Positions 1 to 12,290 of a stretch of 64,000 nucleotides of DNA are shown one piece after another. A model generated the notes under the pieces. That model had not been told where the DNA came from, ran no database searches, and was given only the letters and a program-made list of their open reading frames with translations. The translations under genes and the position numbers were made by a program. Numbering within the stretch: position 1 is the first letter of the stretch; every line of letters starts with the position of its first letter. This DNA comes from Mallotus nudiflorus (Eukaryota > Streptophyta > Magnoliopsida > Malpighiales > Euphorbiaceae): contig CANTUR010000049.1 in assembly GCA_947683625.1 (NCBI GenBank), forward strand, positions 9,836,501 to 9,900,500. The letters run 5' to 3'.

Positions 1-860
1 AATATTAGCTAACACTGTTCATTCCATTAAACCGGCTGATCTTTTCTGAGTAGCTTAAAGATTGATTCACACACTATTGTCAACTTATCGATGAATCGGC
101 TGATGAACAATAGTTTCCCTAGAAACCCTCTAATTTCTATCTCTATTTTTGGCACTAGCATCTCTCTAATGGCTTTTTCTTTGTGTGGATCCATTTTAAT
201 CCCATTCTGATTAACAACATACCCCAACATCTTTCCTCAAGTGACCCCGAATATGCATTTCTTTGGATTTAGCTTGAGACTGTACTCTTTGACCCTTATA
301 AGGAACGTTTCAAGATCAAAGGGGTGTTCTTCCCTAGTTCTTTATTTGGCCATCATGTTTTTGACATATACCTCCACTTCTTTATGTATCATGTTATGGA
401 ACATGCAGTTGCCATTCTCTAGTAGGTTGCCCCTGCATTCTTTAGTCCAAAAGGCATTACTCTATAGTAATAAGTACCCTATTATGTTATGAAAGTTGTC
501 TTTCCTTTGTCAATAATGGCAATTAGGATCTTATTGTACCTAGAGAATCCATCCATGAAGAAGTACACTGCACATATGGTGGTGCTGTCAACCAGTATGT
601 CTATATGAGGTAACGGGAAATTATCCTCCAAGCAGGCCTTATTTAGATCTTTATAGTCGATGCAGATTCTAACCCTTATATCTTTCTTTGTTACTAGCAC
701 TACATTTTCTGACCATTCTGGTTAGTCTACTACCACTAGGAATTTTTCCTTGATTTATTTCTTAATGTCCTCATTCACTAGTTGGGCCCATTCTGGTCTA
801 AGTCTTTTTAGCTTCTACTTTACCAATTTGCACACTTCTTTAGTTGGAATGAAGTGTTGA
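1..860 (-). pseudogene. Reverse transcriptase remnant (Ty3/gypsy), copy A
   Basis: RT of a decayed Ty3 element. The block CIDYKDLNKACL, followed by FPLPHID and FMDGFSRYN, lies at about 700-482. The usual YVDD catalytic box is altered to YVKN near 400. The post-catalytic block with LNPKKCIFG and LGYVVNQNGI lies at 330-27. Several in-frame stops and frame changes mean it cannot make active enzyme. The RNase H that should follow lies beyond the left edge of the window. Confidence 0.85.
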
Positions 861-1319
861 GCAATGTCTCTGTCAATACCAAGCATATCGTTGTACGTCC
901 AGGCAAATACATTTGTATATTTTATTATTATTTTTTAATTTCTCTCCTCTCTTTAGGGGTAACATCTTTTGAAATATGCATAATACATGGTTAAGATTCT
1001 ACTTTACAGTTTGCACACTTCTTTTGTTTTGAAATATGCATATGGAATGAATTTCAAATACGCTAATGTTTTTATCAATACAATGCACACTACCACTAGG
1101 AAAGACATCAAACAAGTAAGCAAAATCTGATTTCAGTAGAGTTCATTGCATCATCATTTTCAAAAAAAGAAAAAGTACAAAGATCATTATCAGTAATGTC
1201 ATCGAATGGGATGTCATTGATGGTTGATTCGAGGATGGCAGCAGTTGTGGCATGATTGATAGCTTCACTCTCAAAATCGATGATGACAACAAATGTCAAT
1301 CTCAGTGATCATGTCTGGT

Positions 1320-3250
1320 AAGTGCTTTTCCTTAAAGGTGTCATTGAAGATCTCAAACCCCAATTTCTTAATTTCATTGCTCACCCATTCCTCAACTTGT
1401 CCTTGATAGATTTGGGTTGAGCTTTCATCCACAAAAGAGGTTGATTTCTTAGCCCCAGTATCCTTTTCAAGATTATACCTTAGACCATTTATGTTGGTCT
1501 ATCCTCGAAAGTCAAGGAATTATATGACTCCAATGTTTCTTCCTCCTAATCTTATTCCAGGCAGACATTGCATCTTCTTTATTATAATAGCAACTTTAGG
1601 ATTGACATGACCATCATTGATCACAAAAACCTAGAATCCTAGTAGGACCACATTCAGATAAGCAATAATATTATGTATTTTAGCATGGATGGTAATGACC
1701 TTTCCATTCAAACAGAACTTGATCTTCTGATGTATAGTCAAAGGTATGCCCCCCAGTAGGTGGAACTAAGGTCTTCCTAGTAGTAGGGCAATAGTCGGAG
1801 AGATGTCCAAGATAGTAAATTCTATTTCTAATTTGATATCTCCCACTATAACTACTACTTTAAAAGTGCTAATGACTGGCTTCTTTGAATCATCATAGGC
1901 TCATATAAGTACTTTGGACTCTTCTAGGCTTTTAATATTCATCCTAAACTTATGTAGTAACCTCAAAGAGCAAACATTGATGGCAAATCTATCATCTACC
2001 ATAACACATGGGGTCTTCTTAGTCTTGAAAATTACCTATATAAAAAGAGGAAGATTATGGACCCTTCCCTTGAGGGGTAAATCTTCATTTTAAAAGGAGA
2101 TTGCATTAGAAAGAACTCTCTTTAGAGAGGCTATCATCTCGCAAGGTGAGGCATTAGTGAAAATCTTTGCTTCATCTAGTTCTCTGACTAGAGCATCTCT
2201 ATGCTTCTTGGAGGCCATGAGTAGGTCCCAAATACTAGCTTGTCCTTGAGTGTTCTTGAGCTATTTAAGGATAGTGTTTTCTACTTTGATTAAAGCTTAA
2301 TCTCTTGCTAATTCTTTCTCCTTAGAGGGTTCCTTCTCTTTCTTAAGAGGTTGATATACCCACCCGCTGTGAGTTACATGATTAACTACTAGTAAGGGCT
2401 TCTTAGTTGCTTGCTTATCTACTTTTATACTGTTGTTCTAGTCCCAGACAATAATTTTAGGATCATCAAACTCATACCATATGTCTATCCCCATAATTTG
2501 TAGATTCTAAAGCTAAAAAGTACTGATCATTCCATCTTTACAATCAAATTCTTCTCCCCATACTAAGGGTACTATTTCTACTAAGTGTGTGTGGGTAGTA
2601 GGAGGTGCTATGTACTTGACTTTGTAGTCAAACTTCCCAGATGGTTGGCCCAATAGTTCTTATATCTCAGGGTCACTGCTAAGATTTTTGTCTGTGTCTG
2701 CTTCTTGTGAGTAAAGGAAATCAATCAATTCACTATTCATGGGGAGAGTTGTATCCCTAGCTCTTTTTTGCATCATTAAGTGGTGAAGAAACTTTCAAGG
2801 CATTGGAATGTAATCAAAGGTAGAAGGGTGTTACTCATCTTCATTAGAATCACAAGGCTCAAGAATGAGTTTTGGGGGTTTGTCCTCTGAGGGTTTATCT
2901 TAGGTTTCTTATATGGCTTAGATTGATTTTTTAACAAGGTTTTCTAGTAGATTAGAGGAGATCATGATGATGATTGGTGGAGGCATGTTTTGATAATTTT
3001 AAAGAGGATTGATCTTAATACTTGGTCATTTTTCTAGGTCATTAACTTTTTTAGAGTCAATGAGGTCTTGAATTGCATTTTTTAGAGTTCTGCATGTACT
3101 AGTGGTATGGCCAGACATCTAGTGAAAGTGGCAGAACAAGTTTTGGTTAATTTGTGGTCATAGTGGGTTTGGAAAAGGCCTAGACTCTTATGGTTGTAGG
3201 AGGTTCTTTTCTTAAAGCCTTTGGGATACTTTGGATAGTGGAAGGTTAAC
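1320..3250 (-). pseudogene. gag C-terminus and aspartic protease remnant, copy A
   Basis: Gag and protease of copy A. Near 3,089-3,133 the minus strand reads C-H-F-H, stop, then SGHTTSTCRTLK, the CxFHxxxGHxTxxCxxLK type of knuckle usual in plant Tat-like gag. The linker QASIWDLL (about 2,240) and the protease-like VDDRFAINVC (1,970-2,002) follow. In the protease the expected D-x-G-S/T active site is changed to DDRF. The downstream LLGRP block is still legible. Multiple stops make this a pseudogene. Confidence 0.8.
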
Positions 3251-3273
3251 TCCTTTTCCTAAATTACCGAAAC

Positions 3274-4420
3274 ATGCCACCCCCAACCACCATGATGATC
3301 AACTCAGGATTTAGTGAGGAAGAAGTGCTTAACTCCTTTGAGGATCTAAACCTTAAAACCAATAAGAAACTGCCTAATGCCCCCAAAGATGAGGAAAGGA
3401 TAGAAGACATGTTGGGACAACCTTTAGATAAATTTGACTACAAGGTGTGTTATTCAAAACCACCTTCTTTTGATATACCCATTTAGTCGATCACTCCTAT
3501 AAGATGCGGTGATGAATTTGATGATAAGAAGATGCCAGATAATAAGGAGAAATGCATGGTTGAGGTGTGGAGAGATGAAAAGAAGGAGTGAACCCTTGGG
3601 GATGTAGACATCTGGTACAACTCTGATAAAGAAGACACTAAAGGCTACAATGTATAGGTGGATAATCCAAAAGCCAGTCATGTCACTAGAAGTGGTAAGG
3701 GTTATACACCAATGGAGAAGACCATAAAGAGGGAGGAGGTTGCTGAAAGAGAAGAATCATATGAATATGATGATGATATGATCCTCGAACAGCTTAAAAA
3801 GGCAAGAGCAAATGTGAGCATTTAAGATCTCCTGATGCACTTAAGTAGCCACAGGAAAGCTCTAGTCAAGGCTTTAGCTAAGATGAACATTGACACTACT
3901 ACAACCCCTAAAGCAATGGTGGCTAAGGTTACTAAGAAGAAACATGGGGTTATCACCTTTTATGATGAGGATTTACCTATAGAAGGGAGAAATCATAATA
4001 AAGTTCTGTTCATCCTAACTGAAGTTAGAGGGAAGAAGACTAATTATATGATGGTGGATGATGGGTCTGCAATTAATGTTTGCCCGCTATAGATTTTGCC
4101 CAATCTAGGGGTGAAGGTAGAGGATTTAACAAAATCCGACCTTATAATCAGAGCTTATGATGACAGCACAATGAATGTAGAAGGAACATTCATGGCTCTT
4201 ATAAAGATTGAACCTATAGAGCAATGGTAGAGTTCACCGTGCTAGATATCGCTGTCACCTATGCTTTGCTTTTAGGTAGGCCCTAGTATCATACTTTGGG
4301 AGGAGTGCCTGTGCATCAAAAGGTGAAATTCCTATTCGATGGAGAAGTTATGACTTTAGATGCTAGTGTGGACAAGACTGTGTCTGTAATTATAGATGGT
4401 AGTTACCCCTTCTGGTTCCC
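3274..4420 (+). pseudogene. gag linker and aspartic protease remnant, copy B
   Basis: Begins with MPPPTTMM, matching MPPPIIIM in copy A. It continues through LGQPLDKFDYKV and reaches an open stretch at 3,835-4,092 that contains HRKALVKAL, FYDEDLP and the protease motif VDDGSAINVCPL. The D-D-G-S-A arrangement is the aspartic protease active-site box of this family and looks intact here, unlike copy A. The sequence beyond 4,092 still matches the family (RAYDDS, then a broken LLGRP block near 4,270) but is interrupted by stops. Confidence 0.8.
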
Positions 4421-4991
4421 AAATAGCCATGATTTCTTATGGAATTGAGATGGATCCTAGGGTTATGAGCATGATCAAGAAGATGAATTATTGACCAGAA
4501 TAAGGACTGGGAAAGAATGAGCAAGGAAGTCCAAAATTCTCAGATTTTAAAGGAGAAAATGATACCAGAGGATTGGGCTATACAGAGGTTGGACTTGGCA
4601 ATAAAGAACTAAAAGAAGGATTCTTGACAAGAACAACTTCTAAAAGAATGTGGAACCGCTGTAAGATAACTTTGTTAAAGAAAGGAAAGAGAAGTCCTAC
4701 CTGGGTGAAAAGGAGCCTGTCAAAATAGCTAGAGTGAATGTTCCTAGGTTCGAGATCTTCAAAAAGAAGATAGTTGAAGGTCTGGTACAAGGCATCAAAG
4801 ACAAGGTAATGAAGCAAATTGCTGAGAAGATAAGGGCTGAGGCCATTGAAGAGCTACTCTATCTGTCACCTAATGAAGAACCACCATAGGTTTTAGCTAG
4901 CATTATTAATAATAGTTTTAATGATGTTTTTTATGAAGAAACTATTGTAATAACATTTGGTCTATTTGAGGACAAAAATGCTATTTTTTAT

Positions 4992-6060
4992 ATGATCAAT
5001 GATATAATCTATGGTTTTGCTTACTTGTGTGATGTTAATTCTTATAGTCTTATGCACTTTAATAATGATCGTTCATGCATGTTTAAAATTAATACTATTC
5101 AATTAGATTCATTAAACATGGGCACAAATGAACAACCAAAGCATATTTCTATATCATACGATTTAACTCCTGAAGAGAGAAAAAAATTAGAGAGAATATT
5201 AATAAAAAGAAAGGTAGTATTCACTTGGTCCTATGAAGACATGCCAAGTCTAGATAGAGAAATTACAAAGCATCGCATTCTGATATATCTAGAGGTTAAA
5301 CCTATTAAGAAAAAACTTTGTAGGTTAAGGCTAGAATGAGCAGAAAAGATAAAGGAAAAAATCGCTAAGCAAATCTATCCTCAATGGTTGGAAAATATAG
5401 TATATATTCCTAAAAAAGATGGGAAAGTTTGAATGTGTATAGATTTTAAGGATCTGAATAAAGCATGCCTGAAATATGATTTTCCTTTACCCCATATTAA
5501 TGTGATTGTTGACAGTGCAACATCCAGTGCAATGTACTCTTTCATGGATGGGTTCTCAAGTTATAACCAGATAATGATGGTAGTCATTGACAAGATCAAG
5601 ACCACTTTTATCACTAAATGGGGGACATATTACTACAAAGTTATGCCATTCAGATTGAAGAATATAGGAGCAACCTATCAAAGGGTAGCAACAGCTCTAT
5701 TCTATTATATGATGCACAAAAAAAGTGGAAGTGTACATCAATGATATGATGGTCAAGTCAAGAACTGGGAAAGGACATTTTGAGGCTTTAGACAAGTTTA
5801 TGACAATAATAGAAAGATACAATCTGAGGCTTAATCCAAAGAAATGTATCTTTAGGGTCACTTTGGGAAAGTTATTGGGGCATATTGTCAACAATCGAGG
5901 AATAGAAGTCGATCTAAACAAGATTAAAGTCATTCAAGAGATGCCAGTACCAAGAATAGAAAAGGAAGTATGAGGATTTATTGGAAATCTACATTATATT
6001 AGCAATTTTATTGTGAAGCTCACCATGATTTACAATCCAATTCTCAAGCTTTTGAGGAAG
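4992..6060 (+). pseudogene. Reverse transcriptase remnant, copy B
   Basis: The pre-RT segment (4,992-5,339) has TPEERKKLERIL and FTWSYEDMPSLD, typical of plant Tat-like pol. RT then runs CIDFKDLNKACL (5,433), FPLPHINV, FMDGFSSYNQI, then shifts frame in a seven-A run (5,718-5,724) and continues as VEVYINDMMVKS. The catalytic YVDD box is YIND (5,734-5,745), which lacks one metal-binding aspartate. LNPKKCIFRV and the connection block follow to 6,060. It is inactive through both the frameshift and the catalytic change. Confidence 0.88.
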
Positions 6061-6063
6061 AAC

Positions 6064-6850
6064 TAGCCCGTGGAATGGAATGAAGAATGCCAAAAAGCCT
6101 TTGATAAGATTAAAGAATACATTACTAATCCACCTGTGTCAAGGCCAACAAGACAAGGTAAACCCTTTATCTTATTTGGCTTTAGAGGAAAAAGCAATGG
6201 GGGTAATGCTAGCATAAAAAGGACCAAAAGGGGCAGAGTACGCAGTTATTACCTTAGTAAGAAGTTCCTACCATATGAAGAGAAGCATGATCTTATAGAG
6301 AATACGTGTTTGATTATTATATAGGCCACAAGGAAGCTAAGGCATTATTTTTAGTCCTATAAAGTACAAGTCATTTCAAGGATTGATCCTTTAAAGTACT
6401 TATTTCAAGCACCAACTTTAACAGGAAAGATGTCACATGGTTGGTACTTCTGATTGAGTTTGATATTTAGTACATCAATACCAAGGTAATCAAAGGAAGA
6501 GTAGTAGCAGAATTCCTAGCGAGGAATGTAGTCGACGGAAATAAGTAATGGAATTTAGAGTTTCCAAATAAGAACTTAGCAGTTTAGAGTGACGTGAATG
6601 GAAGCTTTATTTTAATGGAGCAGTGAATAATAGAGGAGCAGGGCTAGGAGTGATTCTTGTCACACCTGGAGGATAAACCATCCTAATGGCTAAGAAATTG
6701 GACTTCAAGGTCACGAACAACATGGCTGAGTATGAGGCATGCATCTATGGGCTAAAAGCAACACTAGTAGTTGGAGCCAAAGACCTACTGGTTTATAGAG
6801 ATTCCATGTTAGCCATTAGCTAGGCTAATGATGAATAGGAAGTAAAAGAA
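6064..6850 (+). pseudogene. Dual RNase H remnant (RH plus archaeal-type aRH), copy B
   Basis: The first RNase H (6,070-6,420) starts with VEWNEECQKAFDKIK and keeps YYLSKKFLPYEEKH. The second (about 6,595-6,840) reads LYFNGAVNNRGAGLGVILV and later MAEYEACIYGLKA and YRDSMLAI. These match the D-G-A, E and D-S catalytic blocks of an archaeal-type RNase H, with the first aspartate changed to N (YFNGA). The presence of both domains between RT and integrase is the reason for placing the element in the Tat lineage. In-frame stops interrupt both. Confidence 0.8.
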
Positions 6851-6856
6851 GAGAGG

Positions 6857-7960
6857 TTGAAACCATACATTTGTTATTTGAAGAAGCTAATGAGGAATTT
6901 CACTAAATGCCTCTTTATGCATTTACCAAGAGATAAGAATCAAATGGCGGATGCTTTGGCAATGCTCTCTTCAATGTGGGATAAACCGACGGGATTGATG
7001 ATGAAGCCTTTAGTGATAATGAAGATGAAAGCTCCATGTTATGGTGAAGAATCAGTTATGAGTATTCATATAGGCCCAGAAGAAAAGCCATGGTTTTATG
7101 ACATCCAAAGATTCATCGAGGAAAGGAAATACCCAGATGAGGCAACTTCTCATGTTCTTGCATGTCACTATGCAAGTCATGATGGGGTATTATACAGAAG
7201 AATGTCAGATGGAATACAGCTGAGATGTCTCAAGATGGATGAAGCAAAATAGGTGATAAGAGAAATTCATACAGGGATTTATGGATCTTATATGAATGAG
7301 ATGATCCTAATGAAGAAAATAATCTGACAAGGGTACTACTGGTTGAGCATGGAAAGAGACTGTATCCAGATAGTGAGACAATGTCATTAATGCCAGATTT
7401 ATGGAAACCTTAACTATCTTCCCCCTACTGTGCTAAAAAGTTTAACATCCCCATGGCCCTTTGCAGCATGAAGGATAAATAAAATAGGGGAGATAATACC
7501 AACTGCCTTAAATGGGCATAAATACATAATGGTGATGATCGACTATTTATCTAGATGGATAGAAGCATAACCTTTCAATATTTTGAAAGCTAGGCAGATG
7601 GCAATATTCATTGAGAAGAATCTCATTTATAGGTATGGGATCTCGCAAGATATGATCAAATCATGTCTCTAGATGAGAAAAGGATGGAAGTTCTATTCCA
7701 CACTCAAATTTATTAGACAAGGATAGCAAGAGCCTTCAACAAAAAGGTCAAACCCGAAAAGATAAAGGATGGAGATATGGTGCTAAAGCAATCAAGAGCA
7801 ATGGTGTTTGATCCAAGAGGAAAAGTCATACCAAATTAGGAAGGGTCGTATCTAGTTAAGACAATCCTACCTAAGGGAGCTGCAAAGATACCAGATTTAG
7901 AAGGGAATGAGTTCATTGAGCCAATCAACCTGGATCACCTCAAGAAATACTACCTTTAAA
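6857..7960 (+). pseudogene. Integrase remnant with internal core deletion, copy B
   Basis: The open stretch 6,857-7,252 is the linker after aRH, ending in GVLYRRMSDG. The zinc-binding region follows (REIHTGIYG, GYYWLSMERDC, RQCH then CQIYG at 7,260-7,400). The core starts well with the first catalytic aspartate in VMIDYLSRWIEA, then YGISQDMIKS is joined near 7,655-7,668 directly to sequence of the C-terminal domain (RIARAFNKKVKP). The second aspartate and the glutamate of the D-D-E triad are therefore missing. The end (DPRGKVIPN, LKKYYL) matches the family C-terminus. Confidence 0.85.
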
Positions 7961-8200
7961 AAAGGGTCTATTGGCTAGAAAACCTAAAAAGGCCAGTCAG
8001 GCAAAAATTAGGACATTCCTGCTATTTAAAAAACCTGCAAAGGGCTTATAAATAAAAATTAGCAAATAAGGTAAAAGAAGTGATCCCAAAGATCAGAAAA
8101 CTCACAAAGAGCTAGTCAGGCAAAAATTAGGTTAATAAGAGTGAGAGAAAAATGTTCAGTTAGAAAATCTGAAAGGACTAATTGATAACAAGAGTTATGT
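7960..8200 (+). repeat. Post-pol spacer with short imperfect repeats
   Basis: Directly after the integrase end, a motif of about 18 bp ending in CAGGCAAAAATTAG recurs at about 7,995 and 8,115, with related copies between. The same kind of motif (AAAAGGAGACACCTTAGGC) reappears at 15,190-15,310, which I use as the left end of a second element's 3' region. Confidence 0.5.
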
Positions 8201-9767
8201 CATGTGATGTGATAAATGTACTCATCTTTGCCCTAATTAATGAATAAAATTGAAATGAAATTTTTGTTTGAATATTGCATATTCTATCTTTATTACAAAG
8301 CATAAAGACTTAAATGATAAAAAAACATAAGAGCCTAAAAAACCAAATTTATGAGATCACTATACTATTTTTGTTTTTGTTTCTTCTTCTATGACTCATT
8401 TAGTAATACTTGAGTCCTTTATACTTAGAAAATCCTGGTGGTTCTATGGCTTGCATGATAACCTAAGCCTTGTAATTATCATCATTTGTCATATCAACAT
8501 CCAAATGCATGTTTCACTTTAATGCCCTATGAGGCCATAGGTTCCTTATTTTGTCTAAGAATCTTGCCTCAGAGGGAAACCTTCGAAGAGAGGTATAACA
8601 ATCATAATAAATTATGGACAATCGTATTAATGACAAAGGCGTGATAGGGAAAAGAAGGTCAAAAAGTGTAACCCAAGAAGAGAAACATAGTGGTCATATA
8701 GGTTGATGGTCACAAACTTCAACTTCCACCAAGGATTGATCCATGTAATCTCAGTGTCAACAATGCCTTTCATCCAATCAATCCATTGACCTATAGTACC
8801 CTCGTCCTTCACTTTCGATGAATGAGACTGTAGATGATAAGGTTGATAAATCAAGGCATTGGAGGGGGGGGACTAAGTATACTCAATTTCTCCTATAGCC
8901 AAAAAAAATCTAAGCTGAAAACTTGAAAGGGAGCTTAGGCAAAAAAAAAAAAAAAGGAGGCTGCATACCTAAAGGAGAAGTAAACTGCGTGAGAGTTAAT
9001 TTTAAACCCTGAAATTATCTAACCCAATGATAGCTTCAGCAAGTATGACAGACATAGGGTTAGCCCCAACTTCTACCTGTTCTATAATACTGACAATTCT
9101 CATGTCAGCATCTCCATGAGAAGCCACTAGTAAAAATTGAGCATATAAGTAGAAAGAGACATTCCTAACCCAAGCCATATTATTCTTATCCTTAGTCCTA
9201 TAAAAAGTGATCGAAGAAGAAAGACTAATAGTCTTGGGGTTATGTACATACATATATGTCACTTGGGGGCATTTCAAAGAATGTCATTAATCTATCGGGA
9301 AACTGCATCTCAAGGTCGGGAAGAGTTGTGAAAATAGTCAAGTCCAAAGAATAGCCAAGGATAGCAGTAAATTCCTCAATTAATGGACACAGTTCTTGTC
9401 CATTGAATCTAAATACACGGTCTTTAATGTCCTAGAAAGTGGCAACAGCAAGAAGAAAATGATGGTTTATCCTTAGATGTTGAAGGGATTTCAAAGATTT
9501 GACATGATAGGGCAGCAATTTGTTCCAATCATCCCCATTAAGGCTTTTGAGAAATTTCATCATCAAATTAAGGGTGACTAGGGTCATGATTAGGCAAACA
9601 ACACACAGCAGTGGGTGACTACCCTTTAACAAACTATTTATATAGGCATAAAGGACTAATTGATATGGGATTTTGCATCTGGACAGGATTAGGATTTTAC
9701 ATGTGTGAATCAAACACAAATTAGAAATTGAAATGGAAAATAAGGCAAAGAGCATAACTTGAATTTT

Positions 9768-9910
9768 TGATCAAAAATCTAGAATTTCGATCAGAATTCT
9801 AGAAATCCAATCAAAAATCTAGAATTTTGAATAGAATTCTAGAAATTTGATTATATTTCTAGAAATCCAATTAGAAATTTATAATCCCGAACAGATTTTT
9901 AAGATTTCTG
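9768..9910. repeat. Near-palindromic TCTAGAATT-type repeats, left block
   Basis: Direct and inverted copies of a unit built around TCTAGAATTTYGATCAGAAT recur four or five times. The reverse-complement type of the same motif is found at 12,150-12,290, at the other end of PMD remnant 1. They lie in non-coding parts of that remnant. Confidence 0.55.
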
Positions 9911-12149
9911 ACAAAAAAAAAGGGGTTCATTAAATTCTATGGTTCAATCCAAAACTAAAGTCCATAATCCATTCAGAAAAAGGAGAACAATACATAGAAA
10001 AAAAAATATAGTCATAAAAGTGTAAGTCTTAAAGATGAAAGATCAATCATCCTAAGCTCCAGTATCTACCCAAGGACTCCACCTTCTAGCAGGATTGTCG
10101 CTCTAATATAGGGGCATAGAAGTCTCAGCATTATGACCATCAAAGTGAAGACTCGTAAGCTATCTATGAAGCTTCTCATTCTCATGCTCCAAATCTCCAC
10201 TATAACTCTGTCACAATAAGGATAGTTAAAATCATGCATATATTTGCATACTTGTTACAAATACTAACCTGCCAACTATTCATGATCTGCATAGTAAATA
10301 ATCTCTAGGATGAGGCAAGTCCATACAGATGCTTTGCCTATGTCTGAGAGATCTATAAAATGACATATACTAATTCAGTGATAAGTGTCAGTTTATGTAG
10401 GGTTGGGAATGCAAAAATACACTTACATGTGAAGCATTAACAGGAGAAAAACTAGGAATCTGAACCATATCAAGGTACATGTGCTGCTTAATGGGAGTCT
10501 GCACCATAGGAGCCCAATACTACATAGACCTAACAAGCAAGGGAATATCACCCAAAATGGTACTCGAGGAAGTATTACCTCGAGCAGCTCCACAATACTG
10601 AGTAGGCTCAACCTCCTACTCAATCCTCTCAGTGTCATCATCAATCTTCTCCTCCATAGCAACATCAGTGGCATCTTTAACCTACACATAAAATAAATAT
10701 CATCCACAGTAATGAAGGAGAATAAAGTAAGATAGTGATAAGGAGGAATAGTCATAGAAAGCATACCTCAGCTGGATCTGGGGGAACCTGCTCTAAGAGA
10801 TTCTCTTGAATATACTCTTGATGGTGGTGAGAACACTCAAGCAGTGTCAAAGCATCGTATCTCTCAAGAGCTGCTCTAAGCTCAAAACCAGTCAAGCTAT
10901 AACTCCTTATCATTAAAGAGGGAATATAAGAAGGAACATGCCTCTTGGAAAGCCCCATATGCCAATGATAAATATGCTCACCTAGATACCACATCTGCCA
11001 ACCATAACCAAGAAGAAAAACCCTTATAATCTCAAGCCTCATAGCAGTAGTCATGAAACTATATCATTGGATGTCTTCTGCACCAACCAACTAATATGAT
11101 CTGACATGCATATTTGTTTACATAAATTTTATTTAACTTTTATAACTGCTCATATGCTAATAGTTAAATTTATCATACCAGGTCCTAATCTAAATAGTTC
11201 AATTGGCCCCAATAAGTCTGTAAGTCATACTTGACACTAGTAAGACAAAAAGAACCCTAGCTCTACATCAATGGAAGACTCTTATTATAGCTAATAATGC
11301 TAAAGCCTCAAATCAGCCTAATCTCAATGACCTAGATCTAAAAAGGAAAAGATAGTTGAGTGAAAGAGAGCTATAAAAGAGAAAAAATTACAAAGGAGTA
11401 GAAGACATAAAAGAGATGTATGTGCAAAATATGCCAAAAGTGGCACATTGTCATAGCACCTCTACATACAGTATCCAGTCTATTGTAGAGATAGGCAAGA
11501 GTTATAGATCCCTAATAGAAGGTAACTACTTTAGCAAGATCCTGAATGGGACTAAGAAGCACAATGCTAACCTCATGACCAGTCTCACAAAAGAGGGTAG
11601 TGCCTAATAGTATCAATAAGAAGCATCTCACCTTCTAAAGATCTGATGATGTGTGCTAGTGGGTAACCTCTTAAAACCTTGAATAAGAGAAGAAAGAAGC
11701 ATGTTCTTCTGATTCTTCCATGTCAGAACAAACCTGAGCAAGTCACAAATATAATGACTCTTGGCATCCTCGAGAAGAGTGTAGTAATGGATTTCAAAAG
11801 GAACCGAGGTACCTCCAAAGTTGATCCTAGTGATAGCAGAAAAGCTCATAGGAAAATTAGTTAGCTCACCCACTCGAGTGTGGAAGGTGTGAGTAGTATC
11901 CATCCAGCTCTTAATAAGGGCAAAAAGAGAATAGTGATCTAACCTACCTCAAGTAGTCGGTAGGGCAGCAATGAAGTGTCAAATGCCCAGATGTGCTATA
12001 CTACCTCTCTTGATAAATCATGAAAGAGTTCTCAAGCAAAGTGAAAGCAACCTAAGAATTTCAATGGTTTCTAAATAATTTTCAGAAAATGACAAGATTA
12101 CTTTACTTACTAACTTTTACTTTTTATTTATTTTCATTTCTATTTAAAA

Positions 12150-12290
12150 AAAAAAGATTGGATATCTAGAATTCTGATTGGATTTCTAGATTTCTAATCA
12201 GAAATCTAGATTTTCAATTGTTATTTATGGATTTCCAATCGAAAATCCAAAAATCCTTATCTAGAATTCAGATTTCCAACTGAAAATTTA
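12150..12290. repeat. Near-palindromic TCTAGAATTC-type repeats, right block
   Basis: Units such as TCTAGAATTCTGATTGG and TTTCTAGATTTCTAATCAG are repeated here. They are inverted relatives of the block at 9,768-9,910. The block lies between the candidate first exon and the main PMD exon of remnant 1, so it would be intronic. Confidence 0.55.

Larger units (their letters stand above)
1..3250 (-). mobile_element. Ty3/gypsy Tat-type retrotransposon fragment, copy A
   Basis: Read on the minus strand, this shows in order a gag zinc-knuckle-like motif, a protease and a reverse transcriptase that runs off the window at position 1. Frames are broken by many stops. It is recognisably homologous to the plus-strand fragment that begins at 3,250 (shared LGQP-x-x-KFDYKV motif, protease and RT), so the two form an inverted pair. 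The Tat assignment comes from that better-kept copy, which has two RNase H domains. No LTR of this copy is visible. Confidence 0.85.
3250..7960 (+). mobile_element. Ty3/gypsy Tat-type retrotransposon fragment, copy B (gag end to integrase)
   Basis: The plus strand carries, in order, gag linker, protease, RT, RNase H, a second archaeal-type RNase H and integrase. The second RNase H is the known hallmark of the Tat/Ogre lineage in plants. The 5' end is cut abruptly at about 3,250 inside gag, where the inverted copy A starts, so the 5' LTR is missing. Stops, a frameshift in the RT and a large integrase deletion show it is dead. Its likely 3' end (polypurine tract and LTR) lies near 14,057, after an antisense PMD pseudogene. 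Confidence 0.85.

Noticed and set aside
3454..3681. Minus-strand open frame of 75 residues
   Set aside because: It is the shadow of the plus-strand gag region of Tat copy B.
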